A stretch of 64,000 bases of DNA. It comes from an uncultured Blautia sp. (lineage in GTDB: Bacteria; Bacillota; Clostridia; Lachnospirales; Lachnospiraceae). The notes under the pieces are model-generated. The model saw only the letters and a program-made list of their open reading frames with translations, made no database searches and was not told the origin of the DNA. Location: the NCBI GenBank assembly GCA_958367245.1, contig CATXEA010000002.1, positions 1 through 64,000 of the forward strand, written 5' to 3'. Of the stretch, positions 33,641 to 42,170 are shown in pieces; position 1 is the first letter of the stretch; each line of letters opens with the position of its first letter. The position numbers and the translations under genes are program-made.

Positions 33641-36388
33641 TTATAATGCGTCGATTGCTGCTTTTACAACCTCCGGTCTTGCCGGAATCTTTGTAATACG
33701 TGCTCCTGTCGCATTGTAAATAGCATTCAGAATTGCCGGATGCGGAGCTGCAAGAGGTCCCTCGCCGCAGCCTGCTGCGCCGTATGGTCCAAGTGGACGC
33801 GGATGATTCTCCTGATATACCAGTTCAATATCATCCGGAACATCCTTCGGATACGGGATACCGCATTTCTGCAGAGTCGTATGTTTCTTAATATCCTCGA
33901 AATCTTCGGAAAGCGCAAGTCCGATACCCTGTGCAATTGCACCCATTACCTGACCGTCAACAACAATCTTGTTGATAATTGTACCGAAGTCGGATACCAT
34001 TGTAAATTTCACTACCTTAACCTTACCTGTAGCCATTTCTACCCGTACAACCGGAAGGCTGATACAGTACATATAAACAGAGAACGGATTTCCCTGCGCA
34101 GTTTCAAGGTCACAGTCTGTACAGGCTGTTGCTACCCATTTGCCTTCATATTTCAGCGGAAGCTTCTCGTCTACCATTTCCTGATATGTACGATAGGTTC
34201 CGTCTTCTTTTCTCATTGCATTTACAAGCATTTCTGCTGCAACTCTTGTGGCATTTCCGGACATGACATTGGAACGGGAACCGCCTGCAGGACCGGAGTT
34301 CGGGGTAAGCCCTGTATCGTTCATTACAAGCTTGATCTGATCCGGTGTAAATCCTGCCTGACGAAGGGTTTCGTGAGCATGAGTAAGAGTTCCGATATCT
34401 GCGCCCTGTCCATGATCTTCCCATGAATTATAGATGGTAACAGTTCCGTCTGCATTGAGTTCTGCCCATGCTTCTGAGGAGTCTACGCCGTCAAGACCGC
34501 AGCCGTAGATACCAAGGGATACGCCGACGCCGTATTTATATTTGCCGTCCTCGCTCTTTGTGGCATTTAATTCTTCTGCATAAGCCTGATTCTTGTGATA
34601 GTAAGGACGCGCCAGATCAAACAGGTCTTCCAGACAGTATACGTCCGGTTTACATCCGTTCGGTGTTGTAGAGCCTTCTGACTCTTTGTAGCAGTTCATG
34701 GCACGGAATTCAAACGGGTCAATTCCCATCTTCGCAGCCATTACATCCATTGCAATATCGCCGCCCATGAAGGACTGCGGAGCTCCATATCCACGGAAAG
34801 CTGCGCCGTATGCATGGTTGGTACATACTGTCTGAGATTTGTTGCGGATATTCGGGATGTCCACGCCTGCTCCTACGAACTGGCTGAGACGCATGGTAAG
34901 AAGATCGCCAAACTCTGAATATGGACCATGGTCAATATAGTTGTCGCCTTCCAGAGCAAGAATCTTACCTTTCTCATCTGCTGCAAGCTTAATGTGCATG
35001 AAGCCCGGACTTCTCTTTCCTGTATAGGTAATCATCTGGTACATATCGAAATTCAGGGCTACCGGACGTTTCGTTACAAGAGCTGCAACACCGATCAGCG
35101 CTTCGATAGTAGGAGAGAATTTATATCCAAAGGTTCCGCCGCAGTGAAGCTGAACAAGACGAAGCTTCTCCGGCTCAATGCCGATACCTGCACAGATCAT
35201 TGCATGGTGCAGATGGATTCCGATGGATTTGGAGTGTATGGTCAGACGGTCTTCATCGTCGAAATATGCATATGCAACATCCGGCTCAATAGGAAGATGC
35301 GGCTGGCGGGAACAGTAAGCGTCAATTTCAACTACATTCGGAGCGCTCTCCATAATCGGAGCCGTATCTTCGCCCTTGATACAGTTTGTCTCATAATATA
35401 CGTTCGGTGTTCCCGGATGAATTTCAATTGCATCCGGCGCCATTGCTTCCGGAGCCGACATATATGCAGGAAGAACCTCAAGGTCTACTTTAACCTCTTT
35501 CGCAGCTGCTTTTGCATGGGCAACGGTATCAGCACATACCATAGCGATCGCATCACCGAACTGGAATACTTTTTCATCGCAGAGGATTGGGCGGTCCCAT
35601 CCGTCTCCCTTATTGTTCGGGAATGTGATAAGACCTGTGATACGGTTCTTTCCAGGTACGTCTTTATAAGTAATGATTCTTTCTACACCCGGCATTTTCT
35701 CTGCTGCGGAGGTGTCGATTCCCTTAATAAGAGCATGGGATACCTCTGCCTGAACCAGAGCAATCTGAAGGGTGTTTTCCGGCATATTCAGGATTTCGTC
35801 CGCACCGAAGTTCCAGCGTCCCGTAACCTTGGCTGCGCCGGAAGGTCTTGCATAGGAGGTTCCGAGAATCTTATTGTCTGTCGGAACAAACATCAGGTCT
35901 TCTTTCGTCATTTCACCGCGCATAACTTTGGCTGCATCCATAACCGCGTCGATCAGAGGTTTATAACCTGTACAGCGGCAAAGGTTTCTGTTCTTGTTAA
36001 ACCAGTCGCGCACCTCTTCTCTTGTAGGTGATGGATTCTGGTCAAGAAGCCCTTTCGCGCTCATAATAAAGCCCGGTGAGCAGAAACCGCACTGCGCGCA
36101 TCCATGTGCAACCCAGGCAGCCTGCAAAGGATGAAGGTCGTTTACTGTTCCGATTCCTTCGATTGTCTCAATCTTAGCATAATCCGGAACTTTAGACATT
36201 TTTACGATACAGGAACGTGTAACTTTTCCGTCCATGATAATGTTACATGCTCCGCAATGTCCCTCTCCGCAGCCAATTTTACATCCGGTAAGAAGAAGTC
36301 TCTCTCTGAGCACACTTGCAAGAGATTCTGATCCGTCCACGATCACGGTGCGCTCTACTCCGTTGATAATAAGTGGTTTCTTAAGCAT
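33641..36388 (-). CDS. MOP-type molybdopterin aldehyde oxidoreductase (xanthine oxidase family)
   Basis: The 915-residue enzyme has an N-terminal plant-type 2Fe-2S domain (C40, C45, C48, C60), a second 2Fe-2S domain (C100, C103, C137, C139) and a long molybdopterin domain, with no FAD domain. These cysteine positions coincide with the numbering I recall for D. gigas aldehyde oxidoreductase (907 residues), and the catalytic glutamate falls at 876 in GAAGCGEGPLAA, matching E869 there. Such enzymes use molybdopterin cytosine dinucleotide. The substrate could be an aldehyde or an N-heterocycle. AAGGAGG precedes the ATG. It is the first gene of the cluster; the selenium genes beyond xdhC raise the option of a labile Se ligand. 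Confidence 0.92.
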   Translation of the reverse strand: MLKKPLIINGVERTVIVDGSESLASVLRERLLLTGCKIGCGEGHCGACNIIMDGKVTRSCIVKMSKVPDYAKIETIEGIGTVNDLHPLQAAWVAHGCAQCGFCSPGFIMSAKGLLDQNPSPTREEVRDWFNKNRNLCRCTGYKPLIDAVMDAAKVMRGEMTKEDLMFVPTDNKILGTSYARPSGAAKVTGRWNFGADEILNMPENTLQIALVQAEVSHALIKGIDTSAAEKMPGVERIITYKDVPGKNRITGLITFPNNKGDGWDRPILCDEKVFQFGDAIAMVCADTVAHAKAAAKEVKVDLEVLPAYMSAPEAMAPDAIEIHPGTPNVYYETNCIKGEDTAPIMESAPNVVEIDAYCSRQPHLPIEPDVAYAYFDDEDRLTIHSKSIGIHLHHAMICAGIGIEPEKLRLVQLHCGGTFGYKFSPTIEALIGVAALVTKRPVALNFDMYQMITYTGKRSPGFMHIKLAADEKGKILALEGDNYIDHGPYSEFGDLLTMRLSQFVGAGVDIPNIRNKSQTVCTNHAYGAAFRGYGAPQSFMGGDIAMDVMAAKMGIDPFEFRAMNCYKESEGSTTPNGCKPDVYCLEDLFDLARPYYHKNQAYAEELNATKSEDGKYKYGVGVSLGIYGCGLDGVDSSEAWAELNADGTVTIYNSWEDHGQGADIGTLTHAHETLRQAGFTPDQIKLVMNDTGLTPNSGPAGGSRSNVMSGNATRVAAEMLVNAMRKEDGTYRTYQEMVDEKLPLKYEGKWVATACTDCDLETAQGNPFSVYMYCISLPVVRVEMATGKVKVVKFTMVSDFGTIINKIVVDGQVMGAIAQGIGLALSEDFEDIKKHTTLQKCGIPYPKDVPDDIELVYQENHPRPLGPYGAAGCGEGPLAAPHPAILNAIYNATGARITKIPARPEVVKAAIDAL

Positions 36389-36522
36389 AGTTCATCCTCC
36401 TTTTATCTGGATAATATTTTCCTGTTTGTTTTTTCACTGTTCAAATCTTATATTTTCTGATAAAATGTAGTTATGCGGGATAAATGTACGCAAATATTTT
36501 TAAACATAGGAAGGAAACAATT

Positions 36523-36780
36523 ATGAACTTACAGGAGATACATGCAAACACCGTCACGTTACATGTAAAAGACGAAAAAACCGGCGAAACCTTTGTCCGC
36601 GAACTCCCCTTAGAGTTTTACGAAAACGCCAATTTCCTCCGCCTCCTTGGCGAAGATATCAATGGGAAACCAAGCGAAATCGTATTTGTGTCAGACACAG
36701 GTATGCGGCAGCTTCGGGACCTGACCGGTCACGGACCGGATGAAGACCCCTGCGGCTCTCACCGTCAAAACGCACAATAA
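36523..36780 (+). CDS. Hypothetical protein (85 aa)
   Basis: I do not recognise this protein. It is 85 residues, soluble and acidic, with a beta-rich look (TVTLHVKDEKTGETFVREL, EIVFVSDTGMRQL) and an Asp/Pro-rich end. The ATG at 36523 follows AGGAAGGAA; an upstream extension of 13 codons lacks a ribosome site. It is divergent from the aldehyde oxidoreductase gene with a 134-base gap and is followed by the TylF-like gene on the same strand. Confidence 0.65.
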   Translation: MNLQEIHANTVTLHVKDEKTGETFVRELPLEFYENANFLRLLGEDINGKPSEIVFVSDTGMRQLRDLTGHGPDEDPCGSHRQNAQ

Positions 36781-36846
36781 TTTTTTCTTTGATGAATACA
36801 TTATAGTTTATTTTGTTGAAATGGTCAACCAGACTTTCCAGAAAGT

Positions 36847-36868
36847 ATTATTCTATTTTGAGAATAAT
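36847..36868. promoter_or_regulatory. Inverted repeat upstream of the TylF-like gene
   Basis: ATTATTCT (36847-36854) and AGAATAAT (36861-36868) form a perfect 8-base inverted repeat with a 6-base spacer, 50-70 bases upstream of the methyltransferase start. It may be an operator. The 13-base right part TTTTGAGAATAAT recurs near 33578-33590. Confidence 0.35.
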
Positions 36869-36917
36869 TAGAAATTTTTACTCAATTGATTTTTTTACAT
36901 GACTTTGGAGGAAGCTT

Positions 36918-37763
36918 ATGAAAATTGTATTATTCGGCTGCGGACAGGGCGGGCAGATGGTAAAAAACTGGATTCCTGCCTGCCATCAGATTTTGGCATA
37001 TGCAGACAACAATCCTGCCCTGTGGGGCAGCTTCATTCAGGGAATCCCCGTTATACCCCCTGGGGAAATCCCCTCTCTTGCACCTGATCTTATCTGGATC
37101 GCTCTTCTGAATCAGGACGCTGCTCTGTCTGTCAGCAATCAGTTAAAAGAGCTTGGCTTCCATGGAGAAATACAGTTTCTTAAACCTCTTCGTCAGAGGG
37201 TTGATCTGAGGCTTTCTCATCTTCGGCTTCTGGCAGAGGAGATTACCCAACGCCGGATTCCGGGAGCTGTAGCAGAACTGGGCGTATACAAAGGCGAATT
37301 TTGTGCAGAAATCAATCGGCTTTTCCCTGACAGGGAGCTTTATCTATTTGACACCTTCGAAGGTTTTCACTCTTCTGATCTGGAAATTGAGGAAAAGCAG
37401 ACAGGATTTCGAAACAGATTTCAGAAGGATTTCCGGGACACTTCCATGGAAGAGGTAAGAAGCATTCTACCCCATCCTGAATGCGCTGTCTTCTGCCCCG
37501 GACATTTCCCAGAATCTCTGCCGCAGACCTTGCCCTTCTTTGCCTTTGTCAGCCTTGACCCTGATTTATATGAGCCTGTCTGGCAGGGACTTCACGCTTT
37601 CTGGCCCCGTATATCGAAAGGCGGCGTTATCCTGATCCATGATTATAACAGTACCCAGTTTCCGGGAGTGGGCAGGGCAGTACGGCGTTTCTGTGAAGAA
37701 AACAGTCTCATGGCGCTTCCCCTGTCTGACCTGCATGGAAGCGCAGTGCTGATAAAACAGTAG
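36918..37763 (+). CDS. TylF/MycF-like O-methyltransferase with an N-terminal Rossmann-like part
   Basis: The 281-residue protein has an N-terminal 95-residue nucleotide-binding-like fold (KIVLFGCGQGGQMVKNWI) and a C-terminal TylF/MycF methyltransferase domain (about 100-281) with GAVAELGVYKGEFC, LYLFDTFEGF, FVSLDPDLYEPV and ILIHDYN. The acidic motifs match the metal site of macrocin-type O-methyltransferases, which act on sugars. No glycan or antibiotic genes are near, so the acceptor is unknown. GGAGG lies 9 bases before the ATG. It ends at a strong bidirectional terminator. Confidence 0.82.
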   Translation: MKIVLFGCGQGGQMVKNWIPACHQILAYADNNPALWGSFIQGIPVIPPGEIPSLAPDLIWIALLNQDAALSVSNQLKELGFHGEIQFLKPLRQRVDLRLSHLRLLAEEITQRRIPGAVAELGVYKGEFCAEINRLFPDRELYLFDTFEGFHSSDLEIEEKQTGFRNRFQKDFRDTSMEEVRSILPHPECAVFCPGHFPESLPQTLPFFAFVSLDPDLYEPVWQGLHAFWPRISKGGVILIHDYNSTQFPGVGRAVRRFCEENSLMALPLSDLHGSAVLIKQ

Positions 37764-37775
37764 TATTTATATACA

Positions 37776-37821
37776 AAAAGAAGCTCAGCCGACAGTATTT
37801 CCTGCGGTCTGAGCTTCTTTT
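37776..37821. terminator. Bidirectional terminator between convergent genes
   Basis: AAAAGAAGCTCAG (37776-37788) pairs with CTGAGCTTCTTTT (37809-37821). T-tracts on both strands let it end both the plus-strand methyltransferase gene and the minus-strand DUF6465 gene. Confidence 0.88.
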
Positions 37822-37842
37822 ATGTTTCGGCAATCATTAAAA

Positions 37843-38244
37843 TTATAATTCAATGCAGCCTGTAACGTCACCGTTGATTACATAGTATGCACGGTTTTCT
37901 TCCGGTTTAATATATACTTTCAAGTCATTGAGTTCTTCTGCTTTTTTGCCCATCTCTTCAGTCCATAATTTCTTTACAGTCTCTACAACGTCTTTCGCAT
38001 ATACTTCTTTACCGCTGAACTGAACGAATACTTCTGTATTTACAGTTTTTTCAGCAGCTTTCTTTGTTGTTCTTCTTGTAGCCGGTTTCTTTGCAGTTTC
38101 TTTTACTGGTTCTGCTTTTACTGCCTCAACAGTTTCTTTTACAGTTTCAACAGCTTCCTTTACAGTTTCTGCAGCTTTTACAGATGCGCTTTTAACTGCT
38201 TTAGCAGCCGCTTCTGTTTTTTTTGCAGCTCTTTTTGTTGTCAT
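37843..38244 (-). CDS. DUF6465 protein with a Lys/Ala-rich histone-like N terminus
   Basis: The 133-residue protein has a long N-terminal half (about 1-65) of repeating KAVETVKE- and AKK-like segments, rich in Lys, Ala, Glu, Thr and Val, much like histone H1 tails. The C-terminal half (NTEVFVQFSGKEV, DLKVYIKPEENRAYYVING) matches DUF6465, a family seen in Lachnospiraceae. DNA or RNA binding by the basic part is inferred. A good promoter (38286-38314) and GAGG ribosome site precede it; it is a single-gene unit. Confidence 0.82.
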   Translation of the reverse strand: MTTKRAAKKTEAAAKAVKSASVKAAETVKEAVETVKETVEAVKAEPVKETAKKPATRRTTKKAAEKTVNTEVFVQFSGKEVYAKDVVETVKKLWTEEMGKKAEELNDLKVYIKPEENRAYYVINGDVTGCIEL

Positions 38245-38285
38245 AATACAGCCTCCTTACAAGGTAAAAAACATGTTACCACCGT

Positions 38286-38314
38286 ACTATACTACTTTTT
38301 TTTTATTTTGGCAA
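38286..38314 (-). promoter_or_regulatory. Promoter of the DUF6465 gene
   Basis: On the minus strand TTGCCA (38309-38314) and TATAGT (38286-38291) are 17 bases apart, about 42 bases before the ATG at 38244. Confidence 0.65.
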
Positions 38315-38386
38315 ATTTTTTTCCATTTTTTCACAGTTTGTACTTCCTTTAGTACAATTTTCGGCTGATTTCATGCCAAAAAAGAT

Positions 38387-40429
38387 TTAAAGTCCAAGAT
38401 TCTGGAGATTATACTCCATATAAGAAGCCAGTTTTTCTTTCAGAGCTTCATTTTGAGGCAGGTCCAGACCCAGAATTTCTGCTGCCGCTTCGCTTGCCTG
38501 TTTCAGGATATCCGCATCGTTATAAATATCAGCCAGCTTAAATTCAAGAAGACCGCTCTGACGGATGCCAAACAAATCTCCGGGACCTCTCAGCTTTAAA
38601 TCTTCCCCTGCAATATAAAATCCATCGTTTGACTTATTCAGGATTTCGAGACGCTTCGATGTCTCCTGAACCTCATTCCCCTGCATAAAAATACAGTAGG
38701 ACTGATGCTCTCCTCTTCCAACGCGGCCGCGAAGCTGGTGGAGCTGGGCAAGCCCGAACCGCTCTGCATTTTCCACCATCATAACTGTTGCATTTGGCAC
38801 ATTGACACCAACCTCTACCACGGTAGTAGATACAAGAATCTGGATTTTTCCCTCTGAAAATTCCTCCATGATCTGATTCTTCTCTTTGGGCTTCATTTTA
38901 CCGTGAAGAGCGGCAATGCGGATGTCGCTGTCAAAAATACTTCTCAGCTTCTCCGTATAATCCAGAACATTTTCTCCGTCCATGCCTTCGCTTTCTTCCA
39001 CCATCGGGCAGATTACATAGACCTGACGTCCTTCTCTGATCTGGCGCTCCATAAAAGAATATGCCTTCGGTCTGTAAGATGTTCCCACAACACAGTTTTT
39101 AATAGGAAGTCTCTGCGCCGGAAGCTCATCAATAATGGAAATATCAAGGTCTCCGTAAAGAATGATTGCCAGTGTTCTTGGTATGGGCGTCGCGCTCATA
39201 ACCAGCACATTCGGCGGATTTCCCATGGTTGTCAGCGCCTCTCTCTGCTTCACCCCGAAACGGTGCTGTTCATCTGTGATCACAAGCCCCAGATTTTTGT
39301 AGGAAACCTTTTCCTGAATAAGAGCATGGGTTCCAATGATGAGATTCACTTCTCCGGAGGCAATCTCCGCGTAAATTTCCCGCTTCTCTTTCGCAGTATT
39401 GGAGCCTGTCAGAAGCACCGGACGGCAAAACTCTGCTTCCTGCTCCTCCAGAAGCTTCGTCAATGCCTGATAATGCTGTCTGGCAAGAACCTCTGTGGGC
39501 ACCATAAGAGCCGCCTGATAGCCGTTCTCCGCTGTCATTACCATGGCAAGAAAGGCAAGAATCGTCTTGCCGCTTCCCACATCTCCCTGAACAAGACGGG
39601 ACATCAGAGAGCGTCCCTGCAAATCCCGTTCGATTTCATGCCATACGTTCGTCTGCGCCTTTGTCAGCGAATAGGGCAGGCTTTCTATTATCTTTTCTGT
39701 CGTCCATACCCTCTTCATGGGAAACGCATTTTCCGCGTCCTCTGTCTTTTCTTTCAGCATCTGCACAGCTAAGATAAAAAGAAGAAATTCATCGAATACA
39801 AGGCGCTTTCTTGCAGTGAGAAGCTCCTGCATATCAGGCGGAAAATGGATGGTCTGCACTGCATAATTACAATCTGCAAGATGAAATCTCTCCCTGAACT
39901 CTTCGGGAAGATACTCCAGATCCAGATTTTTCTCTTCCAGAACCTGATGAACAAGCTTCGTCACCGTCTTGTTCGACAGCCCTGCTGTAAGCCCATAAAT
40001 AGGCTGCAGACTGTGCAGCACTTCCTGATAAGATGCAGGAGTAAAAATTTCCGGATGCTCCATCACAAGCTTTCCTTTCTTTTTTACTGCCCGCCCGCGA
40101 AAAATAAGGGTACTTCCTTTTTTCAGGACATTTCTGAGAAAGGGCATATTAAACCACGCTACCGGAAGAGAGCCTGTTCTGTCTCCTACAGTAACGCTGA
40201 TTACCTGTACTTTTCTGGCAGGGCTTACGGAAACTGCGTTCATCAAAGTACCGCACACTGCCGAAACACTGTTTTCTTCCAGACTTCCTATGGCAACAGG
40301 TTCCTGATACGCATCGTAATTTCTGGGGTAGTAATGGAGAAGTCCTTCCACATCCGTTATTCCCAGCTTCGCAAAAAGCTTTTCTGTTTTTTCACCAACG
40401 CCTTTCAAATCGCGAAGTGGTCTGCTCAT
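38387..40429 (-). CDS. recG: ATP-dependent DNA helicase RecG
   Basis: RecG remodels stalled forks and branched DNA. The 680-residue protein has the N-terminal wedge/OB domain (GIGEKTEKLFAKLGI-like start and SLPVAWFNMPFLRN) and a C-terminal SF2 helicase core: Walker A LVQGDVGSGKTIL, DEQH box ITDEQHRFGV, VLVMSATPIPRT, then QLRGRVGRGEHQSYC. Length is normal. The start at 40429 (MSRPLRDLKGVG) is preceded by GAGGAG at 11 bases; a TTG two codons earlier is the alternative. It follows the fakA gene after a hairpin. Confidence 0.96.
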   Translation of the reverse strand: MSRPLRDLKGVGEKTEKLFAKLGITDVEGLLHYYPRNYDAYQEPVAIGSLEENSVSAVCGTLMNAVSVSPARKVQVISVTVGDRTGSLPVAWFNMPFLRNVLKKGSTLIFRGRAVKKKGKLVMEHPEIFTPASYQEVLHSLQPIYGLTAGLSNKTVTKLVHQVLEEKNLDLEYLPEEFRERFHLADCNYAVQTIHFPPDMQELLTARKRLVFDEFLLFILAVQMLKEKTEDAENAFPMKRVWTTEKIIESLPYSLTKAQTNVWHEIERDLQGRSLMSRLVQGDVGSGKTILAFLAMVMTAENGYQAALMVPTEVLARQHYQALTKLLEEQEAEFCRPVLLTGSNTAKEKREIYAEIASGEVNLIIGTHALIQEKVSYKNLGLVITDEQHRFGVKQREALTTMGNPPNVLVMSATPIPRTLAIILYGDLDISIIDELPAQRLPIKNCVVGTSYRPKAYSFMERQIREGRQVYVICPMVEESEGMDGENVLDYTEKLRSIFDSDIRIAALHGKMKPKEKNQIMEEFSEGKIQILVSTTVVEVGVNVPNATVMMVENAERFGLAQLHQLRGRVGRGEHQSYCIFMQGNEVQETSKRLEILNKSNDGFYIAGEDLKLRGPGDLFGIRQSGLLEFKLADIYNDADILKQASEAAAEILGLDLPQNEALKEKLASYMEYNLQNLGL

Positions 40430-40458
40430 ACTCAATATCACTCCTCTTCAAGAAAAAG

Positions 40459-40484
40459 AAAAGCGGAAGTTGCCCTCCGCTTTT
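40459..40484 (-). terminator. Terminator after fakA
   Basis: AAAGCGGA and TCCGCTTT pair around a 8-base loop within 40459-40484, and the minus strand continues TCTTTTTC. It lies 15-40 bases past the fakA stop, ahead of recG. Confidence 0.7.
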
Positions 40485-40498
40485 GCTTTTCTTTTATG

Positions 40499-42154
40499 TT
40501 ATTCTACGGAAATCACATAATAGTAAATCGGCTGTCCGCCCATATTTACTTCTATGTCGCAGTCCGGATAAGCTTCTTCAACTGCAGCCGCAAGTTCTTC
40601 CGCCTCTTCTTCCTCCACATCTGCACCGAAATAAATACTGATGACCTCAGCCTCGTCGTCCATCATCTGAGCTACTGTCTCTTTCGCAACCTCCATCCTG
40701 TCAGTTCCTACTGCCAACATTCCGGAATCGCCGATGCCCATGATATCGCCTTCATGGATCTCCTTGTCGTCAATTCTTGTGTCACGCACTGCATAAGTAA
40801 TCTGACCTGTCTTAACCTTGGAAACAGCCTGCATCATAGCTTCCGCATTTTCTTCGCTGGATTTCTCCGGAACAAAGCTGATCATTGCTGTCACACCCTG
40901 AGGAATCGTCTTGGTAGGAATTACAACGATTTCTTTATCCTCTGTCAGATCTCTTGCCTGATTTGCAGCCATAATGATATTTTTGTTATTCGGGAAGATA
41001 TAAATTGTCTTTGCATTTACTCTTTCAATGGCGTTAAGCATATCTTCTGTACTTGGATTCATGGTCTGTCCGCCCTCAATGAGGTAGTCCACACCTAATT
41101 CCTTAAAGATTTCTGTAAGACCTTTCCCTGCAGATACGGAAATGAAGCCGACTTCCTTCTGCGGCTGTGCTGCCGCCTCTTCCTTCGCAAGCTTCTCTGC
41201 ATCCTTAATCAGTCTTTCCTGATGCTCTTCACGCATATTATCAATCTTCATTCTGGAAAGAGCTCCGTAAGTAAGGGCTTTTTCAATCGCCTGACCCGGG
41301 TGGTTGGTGTGTACATGAACTTTTACAATTTCATCGTCTGCAACCACTACAATAGAATCACCAATGGATGTCAGGAATTCCTTGAATTTATGTTCTTCCT
41401 CTTCCGGCATCGGCTTGTCTGCAAGGATAATGAACTCCGTACAGTAACCAAACTTGATATCTGCTTCTGCCTGAGGTGAAATTTTAGTTACTGTGCTTCC
41501 TGTCTGGGAGCTGAACTGGGAATAATCCACTTCCTTGCCCATATATCCGTCAATAGCGCCGCGAAGCACTTCGAGAAGTCCCTGTCCGCCGGAGTCAACT
41601 ACGCCCGCTTCTTTTAATACAGGAAGCATATCCGGCGTCTTCTCCAGAGTCGCCTCTGCATGGTCAAATACGATTCGGAAAAATTCTTCCAGATCTGTTG
41701 CTTCTTCCGCCACTTCCATAGCCTTTAATGCAGCTTCCTTCGCCACAGTAAGGATGGTACCTTCCTTCGGCTTCATAACTGCCTTATACGCAGTCTCTAC
41801 GCCTTTTTCCATTGCTGCGGCAATCGCCGGAGCATCCAGTTCTTTATAACTCTTTACCCCTTTTGTAAAGCCACGGAGAAGCTGGGAAAGGATAACGCCG
41901 GAGTTTCCTCTTGCGCCGCGAAGAGATCCTGATGAAATTGCTTTCGCAAGGGTTTCCATATCCGGAGATGTAAGAGAACCTACCTCGGATGCTGCCGCCA
42001 TAATGGTAAGCGTCATATTGGTTCCGGTATCGCCGTCCGGCACAGGAAACACATTCAGTTCATTGATCCATTCTTTCTTCGCTTCCAGATTCTTAGCTCC
42101 TGCCAGAAACATTCTGGAAAGTATCTTGGCATCTATGGTTCTTTTATTCACCAC
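40499..42154 (-). CDS. fakA: DAK2-domain fatty acid kinase FakA-like (YloV)
   Basis: The 551-residue protein has an N-terminal DAK2 nucleotide-binding domain (about 8-205) with NVFPVPDGDTGTNMTLT and SLRGARGNSGVILSQLLRG, a middle DegV-like partner domain and a C-terminal domain (to SVE). FakA binds ATP and phosphorylates fatty acids held by FakB for phospholipid synthesis. The GTG start has AGAGGAGGAACTT upstream. It is paired with an Asp23 gene (16 bases between) and near rpmB, the arrangement yloU-yloV seen in Bacillus and Clostridia. Confidence 0.92.
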   Translation of the reverse strand: MVNKRTIDAKILSRMFLAGAKNLEAKKEWINELNVFPVPDGDTGTNMTLTIMAAASEVGSLTSPDMETLAKAISSGSLRGARGNSGVILSQLLRGFTKGVKSYKELDAPAIAAAMEKGVETAYKAVMKPKEGTILTVAKEAALKAMEVAEEATDLEEFFRIVFDHAEATLEKTPDMLPVLKEAGVVDSGGQGLLEVLRGAIDGYMGKEVDYSQFSSQTGSTVTKISPQAEADIKFGYCTEFIILADKPMPEEEEHKFKEFLTSIGDSIVVVADDEIVKVHVHTNHPGQAIEKALTYGALSRMKIDNMREEHQERLIKDAEKLAKEEAAAQPQKEVGFISVSAGKGLTEIFKELGVDYLIEGGQTMNPSTEDMLNAIERVNAKTIYIFPNNKNIIMAANQARDLTEDKEIVVIPTKTIPQGVTAMISFVPEKSSEENAEAMMQAVSKVKTGQITYAVRDTRIDDKEIHEGDIMGIGDSGMLAVGTDRMEVAKETVAQMMDDEAEVISIYFGADVEEEEAEELAAAVEEAYPDCDIEVNMGGQPIYYYVISVE

Positions 42155-42170
42155 AAGTTCCTCCTCTGTC

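Noticed and set aside
33641..36388. Xanthine dehydrogenase with FAD domain
   Set aside because: No FAD-binding domain is present; the domain order and cysteine positions fit MOP-type aldehyde oxidoreductase.
36389..36522. Molybdenum cofactor riboswitch upstream of the oxidoreductase
   Set aside because: The gap is 134 bases, shared with a divergent gene, and no long structured leader could be recognised.
38338..38357. Terminator after recG from TTGTACT/AGTACAA
   Set aside because: The stem is short and no T-tract follows on the minus strand.
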